A DNA stretch of 64,000 nt from Algibacter pectinivorans (GCF_900112595.1 NZ_FOMI01000006.1:47010-111009); one strand, 5' to 3'. Positions 18,011-27,452 are shown, numbered from the stretch's first letter. The notes: a model not told the origin generated them from the sequence alone. Numbers and translations: made by a program.

Positions 18011-19108
18011 TTAGTTATTGATAACTCTAAATTCAGTTCTTCTGTTTCTTTGGTGTTGATCAGCAGAACAGTCAACTCCATTAGAACAACGGTTTACTAA
18101 TCTAGTTTCACCAAATCCTCTTGCAGTTAAACGGCTTCTTGAGATACCTTTAGATACTAAGTAGTTTACAACAGAATTAGCACGTTGTTGTGATAAAGAC
18201 ATGTTGAAATCATCGTTACCTCTAGAATCTGTATGAGACATAATCTCAACATTTACTGGCTTGCTGTTTAATAAAGCTAATAAGTTATCGTCAATGATTT
18301 TTTGAGATGCTTGAGTAATACGAGCGCTTCCTGTTTCGTAAAAGATTGGTAAAGCGTTAGCTTCAAATAATCCACAATCAACTTCTTCCCAAGTAGTAAT
18401 TCCACCTTTTTTAGCTAATACAGTTCTTGTTACAGTTTGAGTTTTAGCAGGAATAGTGTTAGATCTTGTAGTAGCAGAAGTTGCTAATACTTGACGCTTA
18501 ATTGTAGCATATTGTGCTGGAATTTCAACTTCTTCCATACGAGCTGGAGTTTTAACAACTTGCTTAGTATAAGTACCAGGTACTTCACTTACTGGCGTGT
18601 TTGTTACTGTAGCATCTTTAGCTAAAGTAGTGAAAGATACATCTCTGTATTGAGCTGGGTAACCAACAAAACAAGCTACCATACAATCTTCTTTGTTTGG
18701 AGAATCACAAGCAGTTTCTTTGTACTCCCATCCTGAAGTTGCAGGGTAAGTTTCAAAAGTTCTTGAGTTAGTTCCAAAAGTAGCAGGAATGATGCTTAAA
18801 TCACTTCTTCCTTCTTTTTTAGTGTAAGGAACTTCTACTGTTTCGTATACTGCAGGAACGTATACTAATTTTTTCGAAGCTTCTTTAATAAGAACACGAT
18901 CTTCTACAGTTTTGTATGTAGCAGGTACAATTTCTAAAGTTGTGTAAGATGGGTAAACTTCAATAGTTTCTTGAACATCTTTGAATTCGTCCTTAGTAAT
19001 ACACTTTACATAACATTTTCCCGGTTCTGGGCTTGTTGGTAAGTTTTGAGCTTGAGCAATACCTAAGCCTAATAAAAAAGTTAGGCATAAAAATAAATTT
19101 GTTTTCAT
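18011..19108 (-). CDS. OmpA-family outer-membrane protein with repeat N-terminus
   Basis: The 365-aa protein has a signal peptide (residues 1-20, GIAQAQ). Residues ~25-240 are built from loosely repeated units of the form (V/I)PA.Y.TV(E), for example VPATYKTVED, VPAVYETVEV, IPATFGTNSR and IPAQYATIKR. The C-terminal OmpA peptidoglycan-binding domain (~255-365) shows VEIMSHTDSRGNDDFNMSLS, QRANSVVNYLVSKGI and RGFGETR. It probably links the outer membrane to the cell wall. A strong terminator suggests high expression. Confidence 0.9.
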   Translation of the reverse strand: MKTNLFLCLTFLLGLGIAQAQNLPTSPEPGKCYVKCITKDEFKDVQETIEVYPSYTTLEIVPATYKTVEDRVLIKEASKKLVYVPAVYETVEVPYTKKEGRSDLSIIPATFGTNSRTFETYPATSGWEYKETACDSPNKEDCMVACFVGYPAQYRDVSFTTLAKDATVTNTPVSEVPGTYTKQVVKTPARMEEVEIPAQYATIKRQVLATSATTRSNTIPAKTQTVTRTVLAKKGGITTWEEVDCGLFEANALPIFYETGSARITQASQKIIDDNLLALLNSKPVNVEIMSHTDSRGNDDFNMSLSQQRANSVVNYLVSKGISRSRLTARGFGETRLVNRCSNGVDCSADQHQRNRRTEFRVINN

Positions 19109-19236
19109 AAAAATTAAAATTTAGTTAATGGGTTAATTAATCCACATCTGTAAGACACATAATAAATTAATAAGTCACAAAATTAGTGAATAAATTTTTG
19201 GTTAACCAAAAAATACGAATTTTCTTTAACAAAATT

Positions 19237-20091
19237 TTAAGAAAAAATTACAGTCTTATTATTAAAAACCATGACTTTGCGGTCTGCATGTAGCTTTACA
19301 GCGTTTGCTAATACTATTTTTTCTAAATCGCGACCCTTAGAAATTAAATCGGAAATGGCATGAGCATGAGTTACTCGTGTTACATCTTGTTCTATAATAG
19401 GACCTGCATCCAATTCTTCTGTAACATAATGACTTGTAGCTCCAATAATTTTTACACCTCGCTTGTAGGCGGAATGGTAAGGCTTAGCCCCTACAAAGGC
19501 TGGTAAGAACGAATGATGAATATTAATAATTTTGTTTGGATACTTATTTATAAGTTTTCCTGAAACAATTTGCATGTATCTCGCTAATACAATAAAGTCA
19601 ATATTATGAGCCTCTAAAAGTTCTAACTGTTGGTCTTCGGCTTCAGCTTTAGTAGCCTTAGTTACCGGAATATGGTAAAAAGGAATTTTAAAATTATCGG
19701 CAATTGGTTTTAAATCTAAATGATTACTTATTATAAAAGGGATCTCTAAATTAAGTTCTCCAGAATTATAACGCCCTAATAAATCATATAAACAATGATC
19801 GTATTTAGAAATAAACAAGGCCATTTTTGGTTTCTTTTCAGAAGAGTAAATTCTCCATTTCATTTCAAAAGTATCGGCTAACTCACTTTTAAAAACGCCT
19901 TTAAAATCATTAGTAGAAAAAGATTCAGAAGCAAACTCACTTTCCAAACGCATGAAAAATATATTTTGCTCTCTATCAACATGTTGATCTATATATACAA
20001 TATTACCGCCTTCTTTAGCTATAAAATTGGTAACCGAAGCAATAATATTAGGTCTGTCCTTACAATGTATTAATATGGTAATCTTATTCAT
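19237..20091 (-). CDS. purU: Formyltetrahydrofolate deformylase
   Basis: This 284-aa protein has the PurU two-domain layout: an N-terminal ACT domain (~residues 1-80, ILIHCKDRPNIIASVTNFI) and a formyltransferase-like catalytic domain. It has MALFISKYDHCLYDLL, the catalytic region NIHHSFLPAF with AKPYHSAYKRGVKIIGATSH, and the aspartate in LDAGPIIEQD. It hydrolyses 10-formyl-THF to formate and THF, balancing one-carbon pools and supplying formate for purine synthesis. It is divergent from icmF across 143 bp. Confidence 0.93.
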   Translation of the reverse strand: MNKITILIHCKDRPNIIASVTNFIAKEGGNIVYIDQHVDREQNIFFMRLESEFASESFSTNDFKGVFKSELADTFEMKWRIYSSEKKPKMALFISKYDHCLYDLLGRYNSGELNLEIPFIISNHLDLKPIADNFKIPFYHIPVTKATKAEAEDQQLELLEAHNIDFIVLARYMQIVSGKLINKYPNKIINIHHSFLPAFVGAKPYHSAYKRGVKIIGATSHYVTEELDAGPIIEQDVTRVTHAHAISDLISKGRDLEKIVLANAVKLHADRKVMVFNNKTVIFS

Positions 20092-20234
20092 AAATAGTTT
20101 TTATTGGCAATAAATTTAGTTTAAAAAATATACAAGCTATAGCAGAGAATTAAAATTTATATTATTTATTGTAAACGATTGGATTTTTTGAATATTTCGT
20201 AAATTGCAAGACTATTATTCTATAATCTTTACGA

Positions 20235-23200
20235 ATGAACCAACAAACTATATATAAGCCCAAACATAAAGTTAGAATTGTTACCGCCGCATCTCTTTTT
20301 GATGGTCATGATGCTTCAATAAACATTATGCGACGTATTATTCAGGCTACAGGAGTTGAGGTGATTCATTTAGGTCATGATAGAAGTGTTGAAGAGGTTG
20401 TAAATACCGCTATTCAAGAAGATGTAAATGCCATTTGCCTTACTTCCTATCAAGGTGGGCACAATGAGTACTTTAAATATATGTTCGATCTGCTAAAAGA
20501 AAAAGGAGCAGAGCATATTAAGATTTTTGGCGGCGGCGGTGGTGTTATTTTACCTTCGGAAATTAAAGCATTAATGGAATATGGTATTTCACGAATTTAT
20601 TCGCCAGACGATGGTCGTGAAATGGGATTACAAGGCATGATTAACGATTTGGTAAAAGCCTCCCTCATTCCCACCAAAGGAGGAAAGCCAGTACCTGATG
20701 GAATTGTTTGTAACCAGGATGCCTCATGGTTGATGGATTTAGGTACTGAAAAGGTCTTTGAGAATTTAAGAAATAAGGACGTTAGAACGATTGCAAGGTT
20801 AATTTCTTTGGCCGAAAATAATAAAGAAGCATTTAAAGTGCTTTATACAAATAAGAGTGAGAATTCCTCCCTGAAGGGGAGGTTAGGAGGGGCTTCACCT
20901 GTATTAGGAATTACAGGAACAGGTGGTGCTGGTAAATCGAGTTTGGTAGATGAGTTGGTAAGACGTTTTTTAATAGATTTCCCTAATAAAACCGTGGGTA
21001 TTATCTCGGTCGATCCTTCTAAAAGAAAAACAGGAGGTGCATTATTGGGCGATAGAATTAGAATGAACTCCATTAACAATAATAGAGTGTACATGCGAAG
21101 TTTGGCTACACGTCAATCTAATTTAGCACTATCTAAACATGTTAATGAAGCTGTTGAAGTTTTAAAAGCTGCCGGATATGATTTAATTATTCTTGAAACT
21201 TCTGGAATTGGACAGAGTGATACAGAAATTATTGAACACTCTGATGTGTCTTTATATGTAATGACACCAGAATTTGGTGCCGCTACACAATTAGAAAAAA
21301 TTGACATGCTTGATTTTGCCGATTTGGTGGCCATAAATAAATTTGATAAAAGAGGCGCACTTGATGCCTTACGCGATGTTAAAAAACAATACATGCGCAA
21401 CAATAATCTTTGGGATGTGCATCAAGATAATTTACCTGTTTTTGGAACCATAGCGTCTCAATTTAACGACCCAGGTATGAATACGCTTTACAAAGCGGTA
21501 ATGGATAAGTTGGTTGAAAAAGCAGATGCCGATTTAAAATCCACATTTACCATTTCAAACGAAATGAGCGAAAAGATTTTTGTTATTCCACCATCACGAA
21601 CGCGTTATTTATCTGAAATAGCCGAAAGTAATAGAGCTTACGATAAAAAGACAGATACGCAAGTAGCAGTGGCTCAAAAATTATACGGTATTTATAAAAC
21701 CTTAGAATCTGTACTAAATATAAGTGTTACTGAGACAAAGCAAACGCTACTTGATAAACACGGTTTAAATAGTGAAGGTATTCAAAAGCTAATTAAAGAA
21801 GATAATAAGGTGTTTGTAAAACTCCTTATTGCTGAATTTGATAGAGTTAAGCTAGATTTAGATCCTTATAACTGGGAGGTTATAACGGGTTGGGACGAGA
21901 AAGTAAATAAATATAAAAATCCAATTTATACATTTAAGGTAAGAGATAAAGAAATAAAAATTGAAACACATACCGAATCCTTATCGCACACACAAATACC
22001 AAAAGTAGCGTTGCCTAAATACCAAGCTTGGGGCGATATTTTAAGATGGTGTTTACAAGAAAATGTTCCAGGAGAATTTCCTTACACCTCGGGGTTGTAT
22101 CCCTTTAAAAGAACGGGCGAAGATCCTGCTAGAATGTTTGCTGGCGAAGGCGGTCCAGAGCGTACAAATAAGCGTTTTCATTATGTAAGTGCAGGTTTGC
22201 CAGCCAAACGACTATCTACTGCTTTTGATAGTGTTACCCTATACGGTAACGACCCCGATTACCGTCCAGATATTTATGGTAAAATAGGAAATGCCGGTGT
22301 ATCAATTTGTTGTTTAGACGATGCTAAAAAGTTGTATTCTGGGTTCGATTTAGCCGATGTGATGACATCGGTAAGTATGACCATTAATGGGCCTGCGCCA
22401 ATGTTGCTTGGCTTTTTTATGAATGCAGCCATAGATCAACAATGCGAAAAATATATTATTGAAAACGGCTTAGAGCAAGAAATTGAAGCTAAAATTGCTA
22501 AGATTTATAAAGGCAAAGAGCGACCTAAATACAATGGTAATTTACCAGAAGGGAATAATGGTTTAGGATTAATGCTTTTAGGGGTTACCGGAGACCAGGT
22601 ATTGCCAGAAACTATTTATTCCGAAATAAAAAGGAACACCATTGCTCAAGTTAGAGGTACCGTGCAAGCCGATATTTTAAAGGAAGACCAAGCACAAAAC
22701 ACCTGTATTTTTTCAACAGAATTTGCGCTGCGTTTAATGGGCGATGTGCAAGAATATTTTATTGAAAATAATGTGCGTAATTTTTATAGCGTGTCTATTT
22801 CTGGGTATCACATAGCAGAAGCGGGAGCCAACCCAATTACTCAATTAGCATTAACGTTATCCAATGGTTTTACTTACGTAGAATATTATTTAAGCAGAGG
22901 CATGGATATTAATAAGTTTGGTCCTAATCTGTCCTTCTTTTTCTCAAATGGTATCGATCCAGAATATGCGGTTATTGGGCGTGTAGCAAGAAAAATTTGG
23001 GCAAAAGCCATGAAGCACAAATATGGGGCTAATGCTAGAGCGCAAATGCTTAAATATCACATTCAAACTTCAGGAAGAAGTTTACATGCTCAAGAAATTG
23101 ATTTTAACGATATTCGTACCACACTTCAGGCGTTATATGCTATCTACGACAACTGTAATTCATTGCACACCAATGCCTACGATGAGGCAATAACTACGCC

Positions 23201-23747
23201 AACCGAAGAGTCTGTGCGTCGCGCTATGGCTATTCAGCTTATAATTAATAAAGAATTAGGCTTAGCCAAAAACGAAAATCCTATTCAGGGCTCGTTTATT
23301 ATTGAAGAATTAACCGATTTAGTTGAAGAAGCTGTGTTGTTGGAGTTCGATAGAATTACCGAACGTGGTGGGGTTTTAGGGGCGATGGAAACCATGTATC
23401 AACGCTCAAAAATTCAAGAAGAAAGTTTGTATTATGAAACCTTAAAACATAATGGCAAGTTTCCAATTATAGGTGTAAATACCTTTTTAAGTAGTAAAGG
23501 GTCGCCAACGGTTTTACCTGCGGAAGTTATAAGAGCTACCGAAGAAGAGAAAGAGTTTCAAATACAAACCCTTAACAACCTTCATAAGGTAAATAATTCT
23601 GAAGATTTATTGAAAGATTTGCAACATAAAGCCATTAATAACGATAATATTTTTGAAGCCTTAATGGAAGTTTGTAAGATGTGTTCTTTAGGGCAAATTA
23701 CATCAGCATTGTTTGAAGTAGGCGGGCAGTACCGCAGAAATATGTAA
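20235..23747 (+). CDS. icmF: Fused isobutyryl-CoA mutase (IcmF)
   Basis: This 1170-aa protein has three parts. The B12-binding domain (~1-150) has D23-x-H25 in FDGHDAS. A MeaI-type G-protein chaperone has a P-loop [12 protein letters not shown] at 225-236. The acyl-CoA mutase TIM barrel follows (from about 590: [46 protein letters not shown]). The order is that of IcmF, which interconverts isobutyryl- and n-butyryl-CoA using adenosylcobalamin. In [12 protein letters not shown] a Gln stands where methylmalonyl-CoA mutase has its substrate Arg, favouring an uncharged acyl-CoA. Residues 211-222 ([12 protein letters not shown]) come from a palindromic DNA insert. No cobalamin riboswitch was seen upstream. 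Confidence 0.93.
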   Translation: MNQQTIYKPKHKVRIVTAASLFDGHDASINIMRRIIQATGVEVIHLGHDRSVEEVVNTAIQEDVNAICLTSYQGGHNEYFKYMFDLLKEKGAEHIKIFGGGGGVILPSEIKALMEYGISRIYSPDDGREMGLQGMINDLVKASLIPTKGGKPVPDGIVCNQDASWLMDLGTEKVFENLRNKDVRTIARLISLAENNKEAFKVLYTNKSENSSLKGRLGGASPVLGITGTGGAGKSSLVDELVRRFLIDFPNKTVGIISVDPSKRKTGGALLGDRIRMNSINNNRVYMRSLATRQSNLALSKHVNEAVEVLKAAGYDLIILETSGIGQSDTEIIEHSDVSLYVMTPEFGAATQLEKIDMLDFADLVAINKFDKRGALDALRDVKKQYMRNNNLWDVHQDNLPVFGTIASQFNDPGMNTLYKAVMDKLVEKADADLKSTFTISNEMSEKIFVIPPSRTRYLSEIAESNRAYDKKTDTQVAVAQKLYGIYKTLESVLNISVTETKQTLLDKHGLNSEGIQKLIKEDNKVFVKLLIAEFDRVKLDLDPYNWEVITGWDEKVNKYKNPIYTFKVRDKEIKIETHTESLSHTQIPKVALPKYQAWGDILRWCLQENVPGEFPYTSGLYPFKRTGEDPARMFAGEGGPERTNKRFHYVSAGLPAKRLSTAFDSVTLYGNDPDYRPDIYGKIGNAGVSICCLDDAKKLYSGFDLADVMTSVSMTINGPAPMLLGFFMNAAIDQQCEKYIIENGLEQEIEAKIAKIYKGKERPKYNGNLPEGNNGLGLMLLGVTGDQVLPETIYSEIKRNTIAQVRGTVQADILKEDQAQNTCIFSTEFALRLMGDVQEYFIENNVRNFYSVSISGYHIAEAGANPITQLALTLSNGFTYVEYYLSRGMDINKFGPNLSFFFSNGIDPEYAVIGRVARKIWAKAMKHKYGANARAQMLKYHIQTSGRSLHAQEIDFNDIRTTLQALYAIYDNCNSLHTNAYDEAITTPTEESVRRAMAIQLIINKELGLAKNENPIQGSFIIEELTDLVEEAVLLEFDRITERGGVLGAMETMYQRSKIQEESLYYETLKHNGKFPIIGVNTFLSSKGSPTVLPAEVIRATEEEKEFQIQTLNNLHKVNNSEDLLKDLQHKAINNDNIFEALMEVCKMCSLGQITSALFEVGGQYRRNM
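20866..20892 (+). repeat. Palindromic repeat inserted in-frame in icmF
   Basis: CCTCCC-TGAAG-GGGAGG (20866-20882) forms a 6-bp GC-rich hairpin, followed by TTAGGAGGGG. The composition contrasts sharply with the AT-rich flanks. It encodes SLKGRLGG in the linker just before the P-loop and does not break the frame. Confidence 0.6.
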
Positions 23748-23753
23748 GCAGAG

Positions 23754-23990
23754 AACCACTTTTTGCCCTAGCAAAAAGTGTGTGAATCGCTTATCCCGAG
23801 CATAGTCTCGGGATCTTTAAATGAAATATAAGTTTTTTGGAACCACTTTTTGCCCTAGCAAAAAGTGTGTAAATCGCTTATCCCGAGCATAGTCTCGGGA
23901 TCTTTAAATGAAATATAAGGTTTTTGAAACCACTTTTTGTCTTAGAAAAAAGTGTCTGAATCGCTTATCCCGAGTTTAGCACGTTATCTA
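23754..23990 (+). repeat. 87-bp tandem repeats, each with two hairpins
   Basis: Units start at 23754, 23841 and 23928 with a strict 87-bp period. Each full unit has CACTTTTTGC-CCTA-GCAAAAAGTG (perfect 10-bp stem) and ATCCCGAG-CATAGT-CTCGGGAT (perfect 8-bp stem). Copies 1 and 2 are nearly identical; copy 3 has a decayed first stem and stops after ATCCCGAG. The array directly follows the icmF stop and fills the 314-bp gap before the lipocalin gene. Confidence 0.9.
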
Positions 23991-24061
23991 TTTAAATAAA
24001 CAGTTTACGCAACCTTTTTGAAAAGTATTCATCTGTAAAGTAAAGGTTAAATTTAATTAGA

Positions 24062-24484
24062 ATGAAAAAATATTTATGTATCGTTTTACTCGTTGTAATT
24101 TCTAGTTGCTCATCAGATGATAGTAAGTCAAAAGGTGAAGCTGGACTCGTTGGTAAATGGAAACTTATAGAACAATATGCAGATCCTGGAGATGGCAGTG
24201 GAGAATTTCAGCCTCTTTCAAGTAAGCGCGTCATCGAATTTCTTAGTGATGGTACAGTAACAATTAATGGTGTGTTATGTTACATGTCGAATGAAGTAGG
24301 CGATGAAGAAACCGGAACCTATAATCTTATTACAGATTCTGATGCACAAAATGATGGTGAAATAATTCCGAATACTTGTAATTCAAAATCAGCAAGAGTA
24401 TATTTTGATTTGCCAACAAGTGGAAATTTAATTCTTTGGTATCTTTGTATAGAGGGTTGTGGGCAAAAATTCAGTAAAATTTAA
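24062..24484 (+). CDS. Lipocalin-like lipoprotein
   Basis: A small 140-aa lipoprotein with signal LLVVISSCSSDD (lipid-modified Cys near residue 16). The mature part begins GLVGKWKLIEQYADPGDGSGE, the start pattern of Bacteroidota lipocalin-like (DUF5004/lipocalin) proteins, with a later VIEFLSDGTVTING strand pair. Four cysteines in the mature chain (CYM, NTC, YLC, EGC) could form disulfides. Ligand unknown. It is isolated, between the 87-bp repeats and the cysteine-rich mini-gene. Confidence 0.75.
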   Translation: MKKYLCIVLLVVISSCSSDDSKSKGEAGLVGKWKLIEQYADPGDGSGEFQPLSSKRVIEFLSDGTVTINGVLCYMSNEVGDEETGTYNLITDSDAQNDGEIIPNTCNSKSARVYFDLPTSGNLILWYLCIEGCGQKFSKI

Positions 24485-24625
24485 AGCTTAATTATAAAGT
24501 CTGAATTCATCCATTTTAATGTCTAGCTATAAGCTCAATACTTCAGTTTTAAAAAAAAACTTCAATTATTTTGCATCTTTTTTAGAATGAACTCGTCTAT
24601 TATATGAACCTATAAATTAGATATC

Positions 24626-24727
24626 ATGAAAAATAAAGATTGTACTTGCAACTGCGAAGGCTGCTCTAAAGGACATTGTAAAAATTGTACCTGCCAGAAT
24701 TGTACTTGTGCAAATTGCAACTGTTAA
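24626..24727 (+). CDS. 33-aa cysteine-rich mini-protein (metallothionein-like)
   Basis: A complete frame from ATG 24626 to TAA 24725-24727 encodes 33 residues with 11 cysteines, arranged as repeated CTCNC, CTCQNCTC and CANCNC motifs. There are no hydrophobic segments and no aromatic residues. This composition resembles metallothioneins that chelate Cu, Zn or Cd through thiolates. It is followed after 23 bp by a terminator-like hairpin and then a cysteine-tailed ECF sigma factor, suggesting a shared metal or thiol-stress role. Recognised from composition only. The regular codon structure and ordered Cys spacing make a chance frame unlikely. Confidence 0.7.
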   Translation: MKNKDCTCNCEGCSKGHCKNCTCQNCTCANCNC

Positions 24728-24750
24728 GTAAGACTTAAATCCAGTAATAA

Positions 24751-24797
24751 CAACGCTAATTTTAGTAACTTGTAAACTACAATTAGCGTTGTTTTTA
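24751..24797 (+). terminator. Terminator or attenuator between mini-protein and sigma genes
   Basis: CAACGCTAATT / AATTAGCGTTG (24751-24761, 24781-24791) is a perfect 11-bp stem with a 19-nt loop, followed by TTTTTAATAA. It ends 10 bp before the sigma-factor ATG, so it would either end the mini-gene transcript or attenuate sigma expression. Confidence 0.75.
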
Positions 24798-24807
24798 ATA
24801 ATTAGTT

Positions 24808-25347
24808 ATGAATACTCAAGATATTTGGACCTTACATGCAAACGATATTAAGTACTTTATTTTAAGTAAAGTAAAGGATACTACTATTGCTGATGATTTG
24901 GTGCAGGAAACCTTTATAAAAGTACATACTAAGCTCAATACGTTAAAAGACGACAATAAAATGAAGTCTTGGTTATTTTCTATAGCCAGACATACGGTTT
25001 TAGATTATTTTAAAAGTAAAAAGTTGGTTTACGAAACCACCGATGAAGATTTTATTTTTGAAGAACAAAAACTAGAACACTCCGAGGCCGATTGCTTACG
25101 TGGTATTATTAAAAGTTTACCTAAAAAGTACAGAGATCCATTATTTTTAAGCGATGTAAAAGGACTTAAGCAACAGGAGGTTTCAGAGCAACTGCAATTG
25201 CCACTACCTACTGTAAAGTCTCAAATACAACGTGGCAGAAAACTAATAGCTCAAGGCTTTGTAGACTGCTGCGATTTTGTAATTAATGATGATGGCTTTT
25301 TAGTAGGCGAAATTAAAGACAAAGCAGATTGCAAAATGTGTCATTAA
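24808..25347 (+). CDS. ECF sigma factor with cysteine-bearing C-terminus (SigZ-like)
   Basis: A 179-aa sigma-70 family protein. Region 2 lies at about residues 5-75 (ADDLVQETFIKVHTKL, SWLFSIARHTVLDYFKSK). Region 4 lies at about 105-155 (LKQQEVSEQLQLPLPTVKSQIQRGRKLI) with a helix-turn-helix. A ~25-residue tail holds DCCDF and ADCKMCH, giving a CC pair and a CxxC-H motif. Similar tails occur in SigZ-type ECF factors and suggest metal or redox sensing without a separate anti-sigma factor; none is encoded next to it. The gene follows the cysteine-rich mini-gene and its terminator hairpin. Confidence 0.85.
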   Translation: MNTQDIWTLHANDIKYFILSKVKDTTIADDLVQETFIKVHTKLNTLKDDNKMKSWLFSIARHTVLDYFKSKKLVYETTDEDFIFEEQKLEHSEADCLRGIIKSLPKKYRDPLFLSDVKGLKQQEVSEQLQLPLPTVKSQIQRGRKLIAQGFVDCCDFVINDDGFLVGEIKDKADCKMCH

Positions 25348-25364
25348 TTAAGTCTAGAATATAA

Positions 25365-25760
25365 TTACAAAGTGAGTATCCAATTACTTTGTAGCTTTTT
25401 AAATTTTTTCAATTCGCTTCTTAAAATTGGTAAAAAATCTTTACCGTTACTGTTAGAACGTTCTAATCTATAAGAGTTTTTGTATAGTTTATTAGTTAAT
25501 CGTTTAAGAGCAGCAAGATGTCTATGCTTCCTATGCGAGTAACGCTCTCTTTCAGCATTCAAAATTTCAGGAACTAATGAAACGGACTGTTGCACAATAT
25601 CTCCAGAAAAATAAATATCATTGTCTTCTGAACCATCTGATTTTAAATTAGATAGGTCGTTATTGAGGTACGTAGATATGTTTTGAGATAGTGCGAAAAT
25701 CTCAAGTGCTTTTTGATAAACCGGTAAATCCGATAGATTTGATGGGGTATTATGTAACAT
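25365..25760 (-). CDS. Hypothetical helical protein, possibly four-helix-bundle type
   Basis: A 131-aa soluble protein, predicted mostly helical, with no signal peptide. The opening LPVYQKALEIFALSQNISTYL followed by DIVQQSVSLVPEILNAERE has the hydrophobic spacing and the VYQKAL opening of the S23/four-helix-bundle family (23S rRNA intervening-sequence proteins). The rest is basic and does not clearly match, so the assignment is weak. It is convergent with the sigma-factor gene, with only 17 bp between stops. Confidence 0.6.
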   Translation of the reverse strand: MLHNTPSNLSDLPVYQKALEIFALSQNISTYLNNDLSNLKSDGSEDNDIYFSGDIVQQSVSLVPEILNAERERYSHRKHRHLAALKRLTNKLYKNSYRLERSNSNGKDFLPILRSELKKFKKLQSNWILTL

Positions 25761-25837
25761 AATCTTTTTCTAATAGCAATTGTATCAAAATTACTCACAA
25801 GAAATGACATTTAACTTTACAATTTAAAGTAAAAACG

Positions 25838-25845
25838 TATATTTG
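25838..25845 (+). promoter_or_regulatory. -7 promoter element for the Lrp-family gene
   Basis: TATATTTG matches TAnnTTTG and lies 39 bp upstream of ATG 25884. Confidence 0.5.
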
Positions 25846-25883
25846 CTTTAGATTTTAATTTATTTGTGTTAATTTTCCTTTAA

Positions 25884-26327
25884 ATGAAATTAGATTCGAT
25901 TAACAGTAAGATTCTTAGTTGTTTACAGCTAAATGCGCGACTCTCGAACGCCGAAATTGGTAGGCAAGTTGGTATAAGTTCGCCTGCTGTTTCCGAACGC
26001 ATAAAAAAAATGGAAGATCTTGGAATTATTGAAGATTATAAGGCTATAGTTTCGCCTTACGAAATGGGCTATCAATTTAAAGCCATTATAACATTACGTG
26101 CCTTTATGGGAAAATTAAAGCCTTTTTTAGAAAAGGTTAAAACCTACGATGAGGTTATAAATTGTTACCGTATTACTGGAGATGAAAACATTGTTATGGA
26201 AGTGGTTTTAAAAAATCAAAAGCATTTAGAATCTTTTATAGATCAACTTATTACTTACGGCGAATCGAAAACCCAAATTGTATTGTCTCGAGTGGTTAAG
26301 CAGAAAGGTGTCATTCCTGTAAAATAG
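25884..26327 (+). CDS. Lrp/AsnC-family transcriptional regulator
   Basis: 147 aa, the standard Lrp length. The N-terminal helix-turn-helix (LDSINSKILSCLQLNARLSNAEIGRQVGISSPAVSERIKK) is followed by an alpha-beta RAM effector domain (TLRAFMGKLKPFLEKV...VINCYRITGDENIVMEVVL). Such proteins sense amino acids or related metabolites and act as octamers. It is isolated and divergent from the hypothetical gene at 25760, so its target cannot be read from context. Confidence 0.9.
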   Translation: MKLDSINSKILSCLQLNARLSNAEIGRQVGISSPAVSERIKKMEDLGIIEDYKAIVSPYEMGYQFKAIITLRAFMGKLKPFLEKVKTYDEVINCYRITGDENIVMEVVLKNQKHLESFIDQLITYGESKTQIVLSRVVKQKGVIPVK

Positions 26328-26486
26328 TGGTTCGTTAAAACGCCTAGGCATATTTTTTCGATGCTTTATAGTTGCATTTAAATTTTCTATTTCAGCTAAA
26401 AAAATCTAAGCCCTAAAGCGTTATAGAATTCTACTGTTGTTTTTCTAAATCTAAAGTTAATATTATAATCTGTTTTAGTTTAAGTA

Positions 26487-27452
26487 CTAAAGGCTTAATG
26501 TCTTTTCAATATGCGCTGCTATTTGTTTCGCGTGAATACGACTATTTTCAATAAACCATTTATGGGTTTCCATACCACCACAAATTACACCAGCTAAATA
26601 AACGCCCTTAATATTGCTTTCCATGGTTTCTGGATTGTATTCCGGTCGTTTTTTATTATCATCGCTAAGTGAAACTCCTAACTGATTTAAGAGTTCGAAA
26701 TTTGGTTTGTAGCCCGTAAGCGCCACTACATAATCATTCGGAATTGTTTTTAGACCTTCCGGCGATTTAAAGGTTAATTCATGGGCTTTAATTTCTGTGA
26801 TTTCAGAGTTAAAATACGCCTTTATACTGCCTTCTTCAATACGGTTTATAATATCTGGTCTCACCCAATATTTTACGCGTTGCCCAATAGCATCGCCACG
26901 AACTATCATGGTTACATAACCACCTTTTCTATAAATTTCTAATGCTGCATCTACCGATGAGTTACTGGCACCAACCACCACACTATGTTGCATAGCGTAA
27001 GGGTGCGCTTCTTTGTAATAGTGTGTTACTTTTGGTAAATCTTCACCCGGTACATTTAATAGGTTGGGTATATCGTAAAAGCCTGTAGCCAAAATAATTT
27101 GCTTTGTGGTGTAACTGGCTTTGTTGGTTAGTACTGTAAAATGTGTTTCTGTCTTTTTTAGGGTTTCAACGGTTTCAAACAAGTTAATATTTACGTGGTT
27201 AGAGGTCGCCACGCGCCTGTAATACTCCAAAGCTTCATCTCGGTTTGGCTTGGGGTTATTACTTATAAACGGAATATCGTCGATCTCCAATTTCTCAGAA
27301 GTCGAGAAAAACGTCATGTTTTTAGGATAATTAAAAAGTGAGTTGGTAAGTGCGCCTTTTTCAATAATAACATAATTCCAATTTCTTTTTTTACACTCTA
27401 AGGCACAAGCAATTCCAATTGGGCCACCACCTATAATTATAACATCTTTCAT
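26487..27452 (-). CDS. ypdA: YpdA-family bacillithiol-disulfide reductase
   Basis: About 321 aa from ATG 27452 (MKDVIIIGGGPIGIACALEC). It is a two-dinucleotide-fold flavoprotein: FAD-binding GGGPIGIA at residues 6-13, TGFYDIPNLL, NADPH-binding VVVGASNSSVDAALEIYRKG and the C-terminal FAD site GVYLAGVICGG. No CxxC is present, matching YpdA/Bdr, which reduces bacillithiol disulfide with NADPH. The start is chosen because it forms an ATGA overlap with the upstream MFS remnant; the longer upstream frame just reads that gene in another phase. A YfiT-type bacillithiol transferase lies elsewhere in the window (44558), supporting bacillithiol use. Confidence 0.88.
   Translation of the reverse strand: MKDVIIIGGGPIGIACALECKKRNWNYVIIEKGALTNSLFNYPKNMTFFSTSEKLEIDDIPFISNNPKPNRDEALEYYRRVATSNHVNINLFETVETLKKTETHFTVLTNKASYTTKQIILATGFYDIPNLLNVPGEDLPKVTHYYKEAHPYAMQHSVVVGASNSSVDAALEIYRKGGYVTMIVRGDAIGQRVKYWVRPDIINRIEEGSIKAYFNSEITEIKAHELTFKSPEGLKTIPNDYVVALTGYKPNFELLNQLGVSLSDDNKKRPEYNPETMESNIKGVYLAGVICGGMETHKWFIENSRIHAKQIAAHIEKTLSL

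Noticed and set aside
20092-20234. Cobalamin riboswitch before icmF
   Set aside because: The 143-bp leader lacks the conserved B12-box sequence and strong secondary structure.
23754-23990. Possible CRISPR array
   Set aside because: Units are contiguous 87-bp repeats without unique spacers, and no cas gene is present.
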